Of a stretch of DNA of 9,548 bases, positions 1-6,602 are shown in pieces. Below the pieces are notes generated by a model, which searched no databases, was not told the DNA's origin, and saw nothing but the letters and a program-made list of their open reading frames with translations. The stretch comes from Desulfobacteraceae bacterium 4572_19 (GTDB lineage Bacteria > Desulfobacterota > Desulfobacteria > Desulfobacterales > NBLS01): assembly GCA_002084385.1 (NCBI GenBank), contig NBLS01000053.1, positions 1-9,548 of the forward strand, given 5' to 3'. The translations under genes were made by a program, and so were the position numbers. Each line of letters begins with the position of its first letter. Within the stretch, counting starts at the first letter, position 1.

Positions 1-1215
1 CTTCTTCAAGATAGCGTTTCGCCATACAAACATAGACGATTTCCTTTGGTTGCAATTTGGGGGCAGAGGAAAAAGAGAGATAATAGTCCGTATGGTGCAG
101 TTAGGAATATCCGAGACAGCCAGGACGATTTAAATAAGAGAAGGTCTAAGGCTTTGTTTATCCTATCCACTAATCAAATCATCGCTGATGAGGACGCAGT
201 TGAGGATTGGGATGAGTTGGCGGATGAAATATCACGTCCAGACGGTATTATTAAAAAGAGAAAAGGGGCAGAATTAGAGATAGTAAATAACCGGTTACTT
301 GCGGATGAGCATGTGCAGTTAATGGCACAAGATGCGGAATATATAGAAGCAACCAGCGGAGTAACGGATGAACAGTTAGGAAGAAGCACTAACGCAATAT
401 CGGGCAAGGCTATTACTGCAAGGCAAGACCAAGGGCATGTTGTAACTTTGTCATACTTCGATAATTTACGGTTAGCCGTGCAGTTGATTGGAGAGATACA
501 ATTATCACTAATAGAGCAATATTATAATGAAGAAAAGACGATAAGAATATCGGGAGAAAAACAGGGTATGGAGTTCCAGTCTATAAACGCCCCTGATGAA
601 TTTGGAGAAATACAAAATGATATTACAGCGAGGCAAGCAGATTTTATCGTGGACACTGCTAATTTTTCTGCATCTATTCGCCAGAGCACGTTTGAAACGC
701 TTATGGAGCTGTCCAAAACAATGCCACCCGAAATCACTATTCAATTATTGGATTTGATAATTGATATGGCTGATTTCCCGGGAAAAGATAATATTGTTAC
801 AAGGATAAGACAGGTAACAGGTCAGGCAGACCCAGAAGCAGACCAAGAAGACCCACAAGTTGTAGCAGAACAGCAGGCGAAGGCAGAACAGCAGGCGAAA
901 GAAGCCGAACACCAAGATATGATGATGCAATTAGAAATAGCTGAAAAGCGAGCTATTATTGTGAAAAACCAGACAGACGCTAAAGCTACGGAAGCAGGCA
1001 TTGTCTTTGACCAGGAAAAATTAAGAATTGAAAAAGCTGAAGCTCTCAACCAAATACAAAATTCAGCTAAGGAATTAAACATTAAAGAGAAGATTGCGAA
1101 CAAGCCAATTGGCACTACTGTAAAAGCAAATAAACCTGTTAGCAAACGGGTACAATCTAAGGATACTAAACCAGGAAGACATGAAAAGGGATTGTCTTCT
1201 AACAACAAAAAGTAG
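1..1215 (+). CDS. Portal protein, C-terminal part (5' end outside window)
   Basis: The reading frame is open from base 1 to the TAG at 1213-1215, giving 404 visible residues; the TTG at 46 is internal, not the real start. The portal is the dodecameric ring at the capsid vertex through which DNA is packaged and ejected. The fragment begins with residues like SPYKHRRFPLVAIWG and continues with RDNSPYGAVRNIRD, DDLNKRRSKALF and, at about residues 133-145, ISGKAITARQDQG followed by FDNLRLA. This series is typical of portal proteins of podovirus-like phages. Residues of about 275-360 are rich in Ala, Gln, Glu and Lys and should form a long coiled coil, including two copies of AEQQAK; a helical barrel or tail extension is known in P22-type portals. 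The scaffold gene follows 12 bases later, the usual head-gene order. Identification rests on remembered family features and synteny. Confidence 0.87.
   Translation, partial: LLQDSVSPYKHRRFPLVAIWGQRKKRDNSPYGAVRNIRDSQDDLNKRRSKALFILSTNQIIADEDAVEDWDELADEISRPDGIIKKRKGAELEIVNNRLLADEHVQLMAQDAEYIEATSGVTDEQLGRSTNAISGKAITARQDQGHVVTLSYFDNLRLAVQLIGEIQLSLIEQYYNEEKTIRISGEKQGMEFQSINAPDEFGEIQNDITARQADFIVDTANFSASIRQSTFETLMELSKTMPPEITIQLLDLIIDMADFPGKDNIVTRIRQVTGQADPEADQEDPQVVAEQQAKAEQQAKEAEHQDMMMQLEIAEKRAIIVKNQTDAKATEAGIVFDQEKLRIEKAEALNQIQNSAKELNIKEKIANKPIGTTVKANKPVSKRVQSKDTKPGRHEKGLSSNNKK
865..900 (+). repeat. Two 18-bp direct repeats in portal coiled coil
   Basis: Bases 865-882 and 883-900 are the same except for the last base (G versus A). 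Each encodes AEQQAK in frame, so the unit adds six residues to the coiled coil without breaking the gene. It is probably a small slippage duplication in a helical tail that tolerates length change. Confidence 0.85.
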
Positions 1216-1227
1216 GAGGGGCGGAAT

Positions 1228-1950
1228 ATGTCAGAAGAGTATAAGGATTTAGGCTTGAGTGAAGAAGAGCTGGCTGAATTGGAAGAAGAGGAACAGGCGG
1301 ATGTAGAACCAGATACCGAGCCTGAAACGGAGGTTGAGGAAGAACCTGAACCCGAGAAAGAACCTGAACCGGAAGAAGATAACGCACAATTTGACGAAGG
1401 TGAGGTTGATTTCCAAACGCATTTGGACAACAGGCTTGCACTTGAAAAGAAATATGCGAAGCCTGATAAACCTCGGGAGATGACGGCAGAAGAAAGAAAG
1501 GCACTGGTAAAAGAAATCCGTGCTGAAATGGAAGCTGATAAAGCACAAGATACATGGCGTGCAGACCAGCAAACATATTTAGCAAAGAATGTACGACTTA
1601 AGGACGAAGTTTTATACGGTGCTTTTGTTCAGCAAGTTAATAAGCTTGTAGATACAAAAGAAGGGCAAAAACTTTCTAACAAAGACCTGCTTGCAAAGGC
1701 TGGTAGTGTTGTTCTTAAAGCGTTCGGGCAAACAGAAACGCCAACAAAAGGTAAAACAGCTTTGGCAAATGCCAAGAAAAAAGCAGGGGATAAAAGTAAG
1801 ATACCACAAACTTTAAATGGCGTTCCCAATGCAGATACGAATATGGGGGACTCTAAGTACGGATATTTAGAGGGGCTATCAAATGAAAAATTAGAAGAGG
1901 CTTTGGGTAAGTTGTCCGCCGAAGATATGGACGAGTACCTAAGCCAATAA
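1228..1950 (+). CDS. Scaffold-like capsid assembly protein
   Basis: A 240-residue acidic protein starting at ATG 1228 behind a strong site (AGGAGG at 1216-1221). Residues of about 8-52 are almost entirely Glu, Pro and Asp (runs such as EEEPEPEKEPEPEED). The middle (about 75-130) is charged and probably helical, and the C-terminus is a short acidic helix ending in EDMDEYLSQ. There is no enzyme motif, signal peptide or membrane segment. Phage scaffolding proteins are low-complexity, acidic, helical, weakly conserved, and encoded between portal and major capsid genes. That is exactly this position, so scaffold is the best call. It would act inside the prohead and leave before or during DNA packaging. 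The call comes from composition and place rather than from a specific sequence match. Confidence 0.68.
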   Translation: MSEEYKDLGLSEEELAELEEEEQADVEPDTEPETEVEEEPEPEKEPEPEEDNAQFDEGEVDFQTHLDNRLALEKKYAKPDKPREMTAEERKALVKEIRAEMEADKAQDTWRADQQTYLAKNVRLKDEVLYGAFVQQVNKLVDTKEGQKLSNKDLLAKAGSVVLKAFGQTETPTKGKTALANAKKKAGDKSKIPQTLNGVPNADTNMGDSKYGYLEGLSNEKLEEALGKLSAEDMDEYLSQ

Positions 1951-1959
1951 CCAATAATG

Positions 1960-2045
1960 CCATGATTTAGAGTTCCTTATAGCTCCTCTGTTTACAGGGC
2001 AAAAATCGGGTATGATTACAATTCAATAAGGAGACTTTATCATGG
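1960..2045 (+). promoter_or_regulatory. Nested inverted repeats over capsid gene start
   Basis: Outer arms CCATGAT (1960-1966) and ATCATGG (2039-2045) are perfectly complementary and include the capsid ATG at 2042. Inside them, TTCCTTAT (1973-1980) pairs with ATAAGGAG (2026-2033), which is the Shine-Dalgarno region, with one G-U pair. The two stems are separated by a 6 x 5 internal loop. RNA containing the whole leader could hide both the ribosome site and the start codon. Pairing is read by eye; no energy was calculated. Confidence 0.4.
1991..2022 (+). promoter_or_regulatory. Weak promoter candidate before capsid gene
   Basis: TTTACA (1991-1996) resembles a -35 box. TATGAT (2011-2016, spacer 14) and TACAAT (2017-2022, spacer 20) resemble -10 boxes, but neither spacing is good. 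The site lies inside the loop of the 1960-2045 inverted repeat. A phage-specific late promoter cannot be excluded. Confidence 0.2.
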
Positions 2046-3145
2046 GGCAAACAGTAATTGGTCTTAACGACCCGAAAGCGATTAGAAAACAATCAGCTTT
2101 TTTGGCAGTAGATGTGCCGAAACAAAGCTATTGGAACAGAAAGTTTGTAGGCAGTGGAGAAGGTTCATCCATGCCTATTCAGAGATTAACGGATCTGGAA
2201 TCAGACGCAGGGGAATTTGTTTCCTACGACCTTTCCATGCAGTTAAAAATGCAACCGGTGGAAGGAGATGAGGTTCTTGAAGGAAAAGAAGAAGGACTTA
2301 AATTCTATACGGACGGTGTTTTCATTGACCAAATGAGAGGTGGTGTTGACTCTGGTGGAAGAATGACCAGAAAACGAACTATCCATGACCTGCGAAAAAT
2401 CGGCAGAAAAAGACAATCTGAATGGTGGGCAAGGGTGTTCGATGAGATGCACTTTATGTATGCGTCTGGAACAAGAGGTAATAATACCGGTTGGGTATTT
2501 CCCACAACTTATACAGGTTTTGGAAATAACCCGTTGACACCTCCTGATACAGACCATTACAGGGTTGCGAATGCTAAAACAAAGGCAACTCTAACAGCAT
2601 CAGACAAACTTACGTTAAGTGATGTTGATAAGATGTACACACATGCTCAAATGATGGGCGGTGGTACGGAAGAAAAGCCACAGATTGAACCAATTAAGAT
2701 TAATGGTGAAGACCATTATGTTTTAATTATGAATCCTTGGCAGGAATACGACATCCGTCATGCAGCCGGTGAGACTGAATGGTTAGCAATTCAGAAAGCA
2801 GCCGCAGGAGCAGAGGGCAAGAAATCACCTATTTTTAAGGGTGGTCTTGGAATGTATAACAATGTTGTTTTCCATAAACATAAAGACGTTGTTCGGTTTT
2901 CTGATTATGGTGCAAGCGGTGATGTCCAAGCGGCAAGGGCTTTATTTCTTGGAGAGCAAGCCATGGTTATTGCTTTTGGTTTAAAAGGTTCTGGACTTCG
3001 TTTTGATTGGAATGAGGAAACGAGAGACAATGGGAATAAGGTTGTCATTTCTACTCATACCATTTTTGGAATGAAGAAAGTTACTTTTAATGGGTTAGAT
3101 TACGGCATGATGGCGTTAGATACTGCAGCCGCTGAACCTGTATAA
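2042..3145 (+). CDS. Major capsid protein, N4-gp56 family
   Basis: A 367-residue protein from ATG 2042, with AAGGAG at 2028-2033. The opening (TVIGLNDPKAIRKQSAFLAV), then SYWNRKFVG, SSMPIQRLTDL, GDEVLEGKEEGLKFYTD and FIDQMRGGVDSGGRM at about residues 75-108 are typical of the N4-gp56 major capsid family, which adopts the HK97 fold. The loop near residues 74-92 corresponds to the E-loop region, and the rest holds the axial and peripheral domains. Hundreds of copies form the icosahedral shell. Length is normal for the family, and no delta-domain protease gene is seen next to it. It follows the scaffold-like gene and precedes the presumed decoration gene. The long leader and the hairpins on both sides suggest separate expression control, as expected for the most abundant virion protein. 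Confidence 0.88.
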   Translation: MGQTVIGLNDPKAIRKQSAFLAVDVPKQSYWNRKFVGSGEGSSMPIQRLTDLESDAGEFVSYDLSMQLKMQPVEGDEVLEGKEEGLKFYTDGVFIDQMRGGVDSGGRMTRKRTIHDLRKIGRKRQSEWWARVFDEMHFMYASGTRGNNTGWVFPTTYTGFGNNPLTPPDTDHYRVANAKTKATLTASDKLTLSDVDKMYTHAQMMGGGTEEKPQIEPIKINGEDHYVLIMNPWQEYDIRHAAGETEWLAIQKAAAGAEGKKSPIFKGGLGMYNNVVFHKHKDVVRFSDYGASGDVQAARALFLGEQAMVIAFGLKGSGLRFDWNEETRDNGNKVVISTHTIFGMKKVTFNGLDYGMMALDTAAAEPV

Positions 3146-3150
3146 AAAAA

Positions 3151-3176
3151 GCACTTAATACACGTTTATTGAATGC
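3151..3176 (+). promoter_or_regulatory. Imperfect terminator-like hairpin after capsid gene
   Basis: GCACTTAATA (3151-3160) pairs with TATTGAATGC (3167-3176) with one C-A mismatch and one G-U pair; the loop is CACGTT. An A tract precedes it but no T tract follows, so it is a poor terminator. The intrinsic terminator at 8537-8572 has the same AAAAAGCAC start and the same CACGTT loop, so the two may share an origin. A role as RNA 3'-end stabiliser or partial terminator is possible. Confidence 0.4.
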
Positions 3177-3180
3177 CGAC

Positions 3181-3204
3181 CATTTTGCTGACACCAGCAA
3201 GATG
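3181..3204 (+). promoter_or_regulatory. 10-bp hairpin between capsid and decoration genes
   Basis: CATTTTGCTG (3181-3190) pairs with CAGCAAGATG (3195-3204) over ten base pairs, including one G-U pair, with the four-base loop ACAC. No T tract follows, so simple termination is unlikely. Its last three bases (3202-3204) are also the first bases of the next inverted repeat (3202-3236), so the two structures compete at that edge. Confidence 0.5.
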
Positions 3205-3236
3205 ATAATTAAATTTTAATAAGGAGATATTATCAT
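3202..3236 (+). promoter_or_regulatory. Inverted repeat over decoration gene start
   Basis: ATGATAAT (3202-3209) is perfectly complementary to ATTATCAT (3229-3236), whose last two bases are the A and T of the start codon at 3235. The 19-base loop holds the AAGGAG ribosome site. The Shine-Dalgarno sequence would be exposed while the start codon is paired. The right half of this leader is nearly identical to that of the capsid gene. Confidence 0.42.
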
Positions 3237-3693
3237 GGCAGTTTTTGAATCAAATAAATTTACAGGGCATCAGCCTGTTACACCTCCGCATTCTGCAGGG
3301 GAGCAATATTTAAGTGATGCAGTGGCAGATGTACCGGCAACCCATGTTGTTGGGGATATTATAAAGCTTTGTGTCTTGCCTTTTGGGTGCAGACCAACAG
3401 ATTTTACGCTGGTTTCGGAAAGTCTTGACTCTGGTACAGCTATTCGTGTGTCGGTTGGAAGATTAAACGACGCAGGAGATGACCTTGTTGCAGATACAGA
3501 GTTTATCACAACTGGAAACCTTGGGTCTGATGCTTTAATCAGGGCAACTTTACCCAAAGGTTTTTTGAACATCTTACCGGAAGAGTTTACCGACCAAACA
3601 ATAGCGATAAAAATAACCACAGGTGCAAGTGGTGCTATTGCAGGTAAGGTAAGAGGTATTCTAAGTTATAGAGCCACGGAGTGGGGGATATAA
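3235..3693 (+). CDS. Putative head decoration or structural protein
   Basis: A 152-residue protein from ATG 3235 with AAGGAG at 3221-3226. It has no signal peptide or membrane helix and is rich in beta-forming residues. After a proline-containing N-terminus (QPVTPPH) come strand-like stretches such as HVVGDIIKLCVLPFG (37-51) and AIRVSVGRLNDAGDDLV (69-85). It ends with TIAIKITTG and AIAGKVRGILSYRATEW (about 122-150). Small all-beta proteins directly after the major capsid gene are commonly capsid decoration or head-fibre proteins, so that is the best inference. I do not recognise a named family. Its leader closely resembles that of the capsid gene, which suggests matched expression. The stop TAA (3691-3693) shares its last base with the next ATG (ATAATG). 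Confidence 0.62.
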   Translation: MAVFESNKFTGHQPVTPPHSAGEQYLSDAVADVPATHVVGDIIKLCVLPFGCRPTDFTLVSESLDSGTAIRVSVGRLNDAGDDLVADTEFITTGNLGSDALIRATLPKGFLNILPEEFTDQTIAIKITTGASGAIAGKVRGILSYRATEWGI

Positions 3694-3896
3694 TGTTAAT
3701 CCAATGTTTATTTGAGCGTGGTGGTAGTGATGTTTACTATAATATACAGGCTTTTTCTTATGTGTTTAAAAAAAACAAACATGGGGATAGGGTTTGTCAG
3801 GTAAACTCCGCAGAGCATCGGGATTGGATGGTTCGGTCTGGTAACTTTAAAATTTATCAAGAACCTAAAAAACCCACCAAAAAGGTTAAGAAATGA
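3693..3896 (+). CDS. Small basic phage protein
   Basis: A 67-residue protein beginning MLIQCLFERGG and ending in the lysine-rich tail KKPTKKVKK. ATG 3693 is preferred over the in-frame GTG at 3681 because it forms the compact ATAATG junction with the previous stop and has GGGGGA five bases upstream. Its own TGA (3894-3896) overlaps the next ATG (3893) as ATGA, which suggests translational coupling. The central DYYNIQAFSYVF-like region (DVYYNIQAFSYVF, about 13-25) may form beta strands, and the basic tail could touch nucleic acid or the acidic capsid interior. The function is not recognised. Small basic proteins of this kind often lie between capsid and connector genes. Confidence 0.62.
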   Translation: MLIQCLFERGGSDVYYNIQAFSYVFKKNKHGDRVCQVNSAEHRDWMVRSGNFKIYQEPKKPTKKVKK

Positions 3897-4452
3897 TCCT
3901 TGAAGAGTTAGTTGCTAAAGTTGTTACCGGAATACAAGATCCTTCTTTTACAGAGGACGACATAATTGCTTTGCTCAATACTGGTTTGGTTGAGGCTACA
4001 AGTTTGGTATGTGCTCCCGGACTTCAGGCACAAGAGGTTATTTCTTTTCTGGTTTGGTTGAGGCTACAAGTTTGGTATGTGCTCCCGGACTTCAGGCACA
4101 AGAGGTTATTTCTTTTGTGCCTGATCCAGTTTCATTGCTTATGCCTGATTTCTTGCCGATGCCTGAAAATTATTCACATGATTTGTATGAATGCAGAAAT
4201 GAGACAGCTAAACATCCTGTAGCTATTCGGGCATCGTCAAGGGTTCTAAGACAGCTTTATGATGGTATTGAGAATAGCAGTGTTTTTATAGAGTCTTGTG
4301 CATGTGAAGGCAGAGAACTTTGGGTGATGCCTTATCCAAGTAATGACCAGGATATACTTGTTCGATATTATCGACATCCTGCTGTTATGGAAGATAGTGA
4401 AAGCATACCCGAAGGAATACCGTTACATTTACAGCAATATGTGTTGGTATAG
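3893..4452 (+). pseudogene. Head-tail adaptor-like gene broken by 68-bp duplication
   Basis: ATG 3893 begins MILEELVAKVVTGIQDPSFT, then DDIIALLNTGLVEATS. This is like head-tail connector (adaptor) proteins, which sit on the portal and start with a helical segment of this type. The frame is lost because a 68-bp unit is present twice (3981-4116) and 68 is not a multiple of three. Without one copy the gene reads straight through as 163 residues, continuing VPDPVSLLMPDFLPMP, RASSRVLRQLYD, DILVRYYRHPA and IPEGIPLHLQQYVLV before TAG 4450-4452. As written, translation from 3893 ends at 4222 after an unrelated tail, while the rest lies in another frame. The end at QQYVLV also looks too early, because related proteins usually continue with a helical stretch. 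The gene seems both frameshifted and cut short, or the assembly is wrong here. Confidence 0.66.
3981..4116 (+). repeat. Perfect 68-bp tandem duplication
   Basis: Bases 3981-4048 and 4049-4116 are identical at all 68 positions and directly adjacent. Both begin CTGGTTTGGTTGAGG and end GGTTATTTCTTTT. The second copy shifts the adaptor-like gene by two bases. Perfect identity means a very recent event or an assembly artefact. Confidence 0.97.
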
Positions 4453-4544
4453 ATATTTTAACAACAACGCCTGAATTAGATAAGTGTTGTTATTTAGAGG
4501 TATCAGGGTATATTTATATTTCTTCCACTAATTATATTGTCCGC

Positions 4545-5411
4545 TTGGAAATAGCGACAAACATAATTGAGACATGGGGAATACCAATACCTTCCTCACC
4601 AATATTAAATATTGTAGCAGGTGGGATGCCTAAAGGTATTTACCATGTTTGTTTAACCAATGTAAGAAATGGTCGAATATCGGGTAATTCTGTTATTACA
4701 CCAATTACTTTAATTGAAGACGGTGGAATTGAAATAACTAATTTACCAGCAGATGCTCAAGTATGGATTACAGAACCAAATGGTTCACAATTTTTCTTCG
4801 CAGGAACTAACCCTCAAATAGTAACACTCCCGCAAACACAAGAAACTTTACAAACTTTATGGGCTAAAGAGCCACCTGTTTTAAAGAATTTATGCTGGAA
4901 TTTTGGCAGGGTATGGGGCAGTATTGGAAACAGGATAGTTTACAGCGAACCATATCAGCCTGAATTGTTTGGTATAGATGATTTTTTTGAACTTGAAGAA
5001 GAGCCTTTGTTAATAGCCAAGACAACGGGCGGTATGTTTATTGGTTGTAAGAGTAAAACTTTTTATCTTGCAGGGAATAATCCAATGGAAATGCACCTAA
5101 TAGAGAGTGATGGTGGTGGTGTTTTGGAAGGCTCTTTAAGTTATATTACAGATATGGGAGAGTATGGCAAGAATGTACCATTGTGGATGAGTTCGGATGG
5201 CGTTTGTGTGGGGCTACATACAGGACAAGTGCTAAACATCACAAAAGATAAAATAAAAATAGATTTAAAAAACTGTAAAGGTTCGTCAATTTGTAGAGTC
5301 GCAGACGGTACAGTTAAAGCTTTATTTTCTATATCAGGTGTTGGCGGAGCATCGGTAGGTTTTGGAGACTCAACCACGGCGGAAGTAGTGCGAAATGGGA
5401 AGGTGATATGA
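4545..5411 (+). CDS. Beta-propeller-like tail hub/stopper protein, N-terminus missing
   Basis: From TTG 4545 this frame gives 288 residues, but it is open back to 4401 and already reads like the family from about 4443 (VGIDILTTTPELDKCCYLEV, then SGYIYISS). No ATG, GTG or good ribosome site is seen in the open part, so the start is uncertain. WGIPIPSSP (11-19), GIYHVCLTNVRNGRISG (31-47), GGIEITNLP and VWITEPNG form an Ig/Fn3-like section. Repeating blade-like segments follow: GRVWGSIGNRIVYSEPYQPE (121-140), GGMFIGCKSKTFYLAG and VPLWMSSDGVCVGLHTGQV (211-229). Proteins of this type close the portal channel or form the tail hub in podovirus-like phages. They normally have about 80-100 more residues in front, which are absent here. 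It ends in ATGA, overlapping the next gene. Confidence 0.6.
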   Translation: MEIATNIIETWGIPIPSSPILNIVAGGMPKGIYHVCLTNVRNGRISGNSVITPITLIEDGGIEITNLPADAQVWITEPNGSQFFFAGTNPQIVTLPQTQETLQTLWAKEPPVLKNLCWNFGRVWGSIGNRIVYSEPYQPELFGIDDFFELEEEPLLIAKTTGGMFIGCKSKTFYLAGNNPMEMHLIESDGGGVLEGSLSYITDMGEYGKNVPLWMSSDGVCVGLHTGQVLNITKDKIKIDLKNCKGSSICRVADGTVKALFSISGVGGASVGFGDSTTAEVVRNGKVI

Positions 5412-5602
5412 TAAAAACTATGGAAGAAAATACCCAGTTTGAAGAAGATGTGGCTTGCCTTACAGTAAGAAAGAGAAACGGAAAGGCGGTTAATTTTATA
5501 GACTTATCAAACAAAGCTCATTTACCCTTAACAGTGCTATTTTTAAATAAAGAATACTTGTTAAACTGCACTAAAAATGATAAGTTGATTTTAACTAAAT
5601 AA
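5408..5602 (+). CDS. Short single-motif member of repeated-domain family
   Basis: A 64-residue protein from ATG 5408, which overlaps the preceding TGA as ATGA (coupled translation likely). Residues 39-64 (LPLTVLFLNKEYLLNCTKND followed by KLILTK) match a motif also found once in 6261-6602, once in 6592-6924 and twice in 5616-6248. The shared pattern is P-[VL]-x-h-x-[YF]-x4-Y-x-[LV], then four to six residues and K-[LV]-x-L-x-x-K. Only the C-terminal half of the domain is present, so this may be a minimal or shortened copy. There is no signal peptide or membrane helix. Function is unknown; position after the tail hub gene suggests a virion or tail-assembly component. Confidence 0.6.
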   Translation: MIKTMEENTQFEEDVACLTVRKRNGKAVNFIDLSNKAHLPLTVLFLNKEYLLNCTKNDKLILTK

Positions 5603-5615
5603 AAAGGCGGGATTT

Positions 5616-6248
5616 ATGGCGGATATGGAACTAACATCAAACGAAGTGTTGGCATCGCAATTATACCAAGGAGCAGGCATTGCAGAGAATATGTCATGGG
5701 TAATAAATGTGCAAGTTCAACGTGCAGAAAATGACAGTTTAAAAGTTCAATGGAGAACATGGCAACATGATGGAGAAGAAGTTTTAGAAAAAACAGACTC
5801 ATTGACTCTTCGGCACGGGGCAGTTATTGATGTAACCCGTATTTATTTGTATGATTTAAATTATCTTGTTCAGCCGGTAAAACTCACTTACAAAAGCCAA
5901 GATTATTTTTTATATCCTACAAGTACTGGAAAGTTAGCTTTATCAACAAAACCTGTACACCTTACGCATTTACAAGGAGAAAGTTTTTTAACATTTTATG
6001 GTACTATGGAAGGATTGCGAATAGATGTAATTGTTGATGAGCATGCAATAATTTTAAGTAGGGCGAATGATGAGGAGATAACGCATCATATAAAAAGAGG
6101 AGAAACGTTTAATTTTAAGCATACGATAATATCAGAGGTGTCCCCAACAATGGATAATACGGGCATGTTTCCTGTAAAAATTCACTATGGCGGTCAACCA
6201 TATTCTTTAGATAAAGTAGATGGAAAATTAGAATTAAAAGCAAAATAA
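5616..6248 (+). CDS. Two-domain protein of repeated-domain family
   Basis: A 210-residue protein from ATG 5616 with AGGCGGG upstream (5605-5611); ATG 5625 is a possible alternative. It holds two copies of the shared domain. Domain 1 covers about residues 25-112 and ends QPVKLTYKSQDYFLYPTSTG followed by KLALSTK. Domain 2 covers about 120-210 and ends FPVKIHYGGQPYSLDKVDG followed by KLELKAK. Before each C-terminal motif there is a less conserved stretch with a turn (TLRHGAVIDV; HIKRGETFNF) and two or more strands. The pattern suggests compact beta-sandwich domains in tandem. It contains no cysteine, no signal peptide and no catalytic motif that I recognise. Flanking single-domain relatives indicate growth by gene and domain duplication. 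A structural or appendage role is an inference from the neighbourhood. Confidence 0.68.
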   Translation: MADMELTSNEVLASQLYQGAGIAENMSWVINVQVQRAENDSLKVQWRTWQHDGEEVLEKTDSLTLRHGAVIDVTRIYLYDLNYLVQPVKLTYKSQDYFLYPTSTGKLALSTKPVHLTHLQGESFLTFYGTMEGLRIDVIVDEHAIILSRANDEEITHHIKRGETFNFKHTIISEVSPTMDNTGMFPVKIHYGGQPYSLDKVDGKLELKAK

Positions 6249-6260
6249 AAGGGGCGGAAC

Positions 6261-6602
6261 ATGGTAGCATTTGAAGACATCCCAGATATAGAAGACGACC
6301 AACAAGTTATAGACGAGTCGTTGCTTTTTGTGGGGTGTGAGAAGAACATTTTTAAGGCTGTTGTCGAAAGTTGTACAGATGGGGCAGAAGTTTGTATAAC
6401 CCATGACAAAAAAGAGCAGACCGTAAAAATAAAAAAAGGTGAGCAGTTAGAAATTAATTGTGAATGGTGTCTTGATTTAACAGATGATATAGAAGCTGGA
6501 CATGCTTTCCCTGTAAAAATGAGTTACAATGGAGATAGTTACTTGCTAACGTGTGAAGACAACAAAGTAAGTTTAAGTAAGGGGGAGAAACATGAAGATT
6601 GA
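6261..6602 (+). CDS. Single-domain protein of repeated-domain family
   Basis: A 113-residue protein from ATG 6261 with GGGGCGG at 6250-6256, the same type of ribosome site as the scaffold-like gene. It has an acidic N-terminus (EDIPDIEDDQQ), then the core of the shared domain: TVKIKKGEQLEINCEWCLDL at 54-73 and FPVKMSYNGDSYLLTCEDN at 83-101, ending KVSLSK. The KKGE turn corresponds to RGE in the second domain of the upstream protein. Five cysteines are present, unlike the upstream two-domain protein, which has none. The last 11 bases overlap the next gene. Function unknown; a virion-associated role is inferred only from location. Confidence 0.65.
   Translation: MVAFEDIPDIEDDQQVIDESLLFVGCEKNIFKAVVESCTDGAEVCITHDKKEQTVKIKKGEQLEINCEWCLDLTDDIEAGHAFPVKMSYNGDSYLLTCEDNKVSLSKGEKHED

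Noticed and set aside
822..1430. 202-codon open frame on the minus strand, rich in Ser
   Set aside because: It spans the end of the portal gene and the start of the scaffold-like gene. Its Ser-rich product is the antisense of the Glu/Gln/Ala-rich coding there, and it has no plausible start context.
1199..1585. Other long minus-strand frames over the acidic scaffold region
   Set aside because: Shadow frames caused by GAA/GAG-rich codons; the products are low-complexity and overlap a well supported + strand gene.
3981..4116. Programmed ribosomal frameshift linking the two parts of the adaptor gene
   Set aside because: The frame change is fully explained by the extra 68 bases, and removing one copy gives a clean protein without repeated residues. 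I see no need for recoding.
4009..4452. A separate gene starting at ATG 4009
   Set aside because: The ATG lies inside the first copy of the duplication in the wrong frame and lacks a ribosome site. The reading is explained by the duplication breaking one gene.
4450..4452. TAG readthrough or reassigned TAG extending the adaptor protein
   Set aside because: Reading through TAG gives only two more codons before TAA, and the portal gene also ends at TAG in a normal place.
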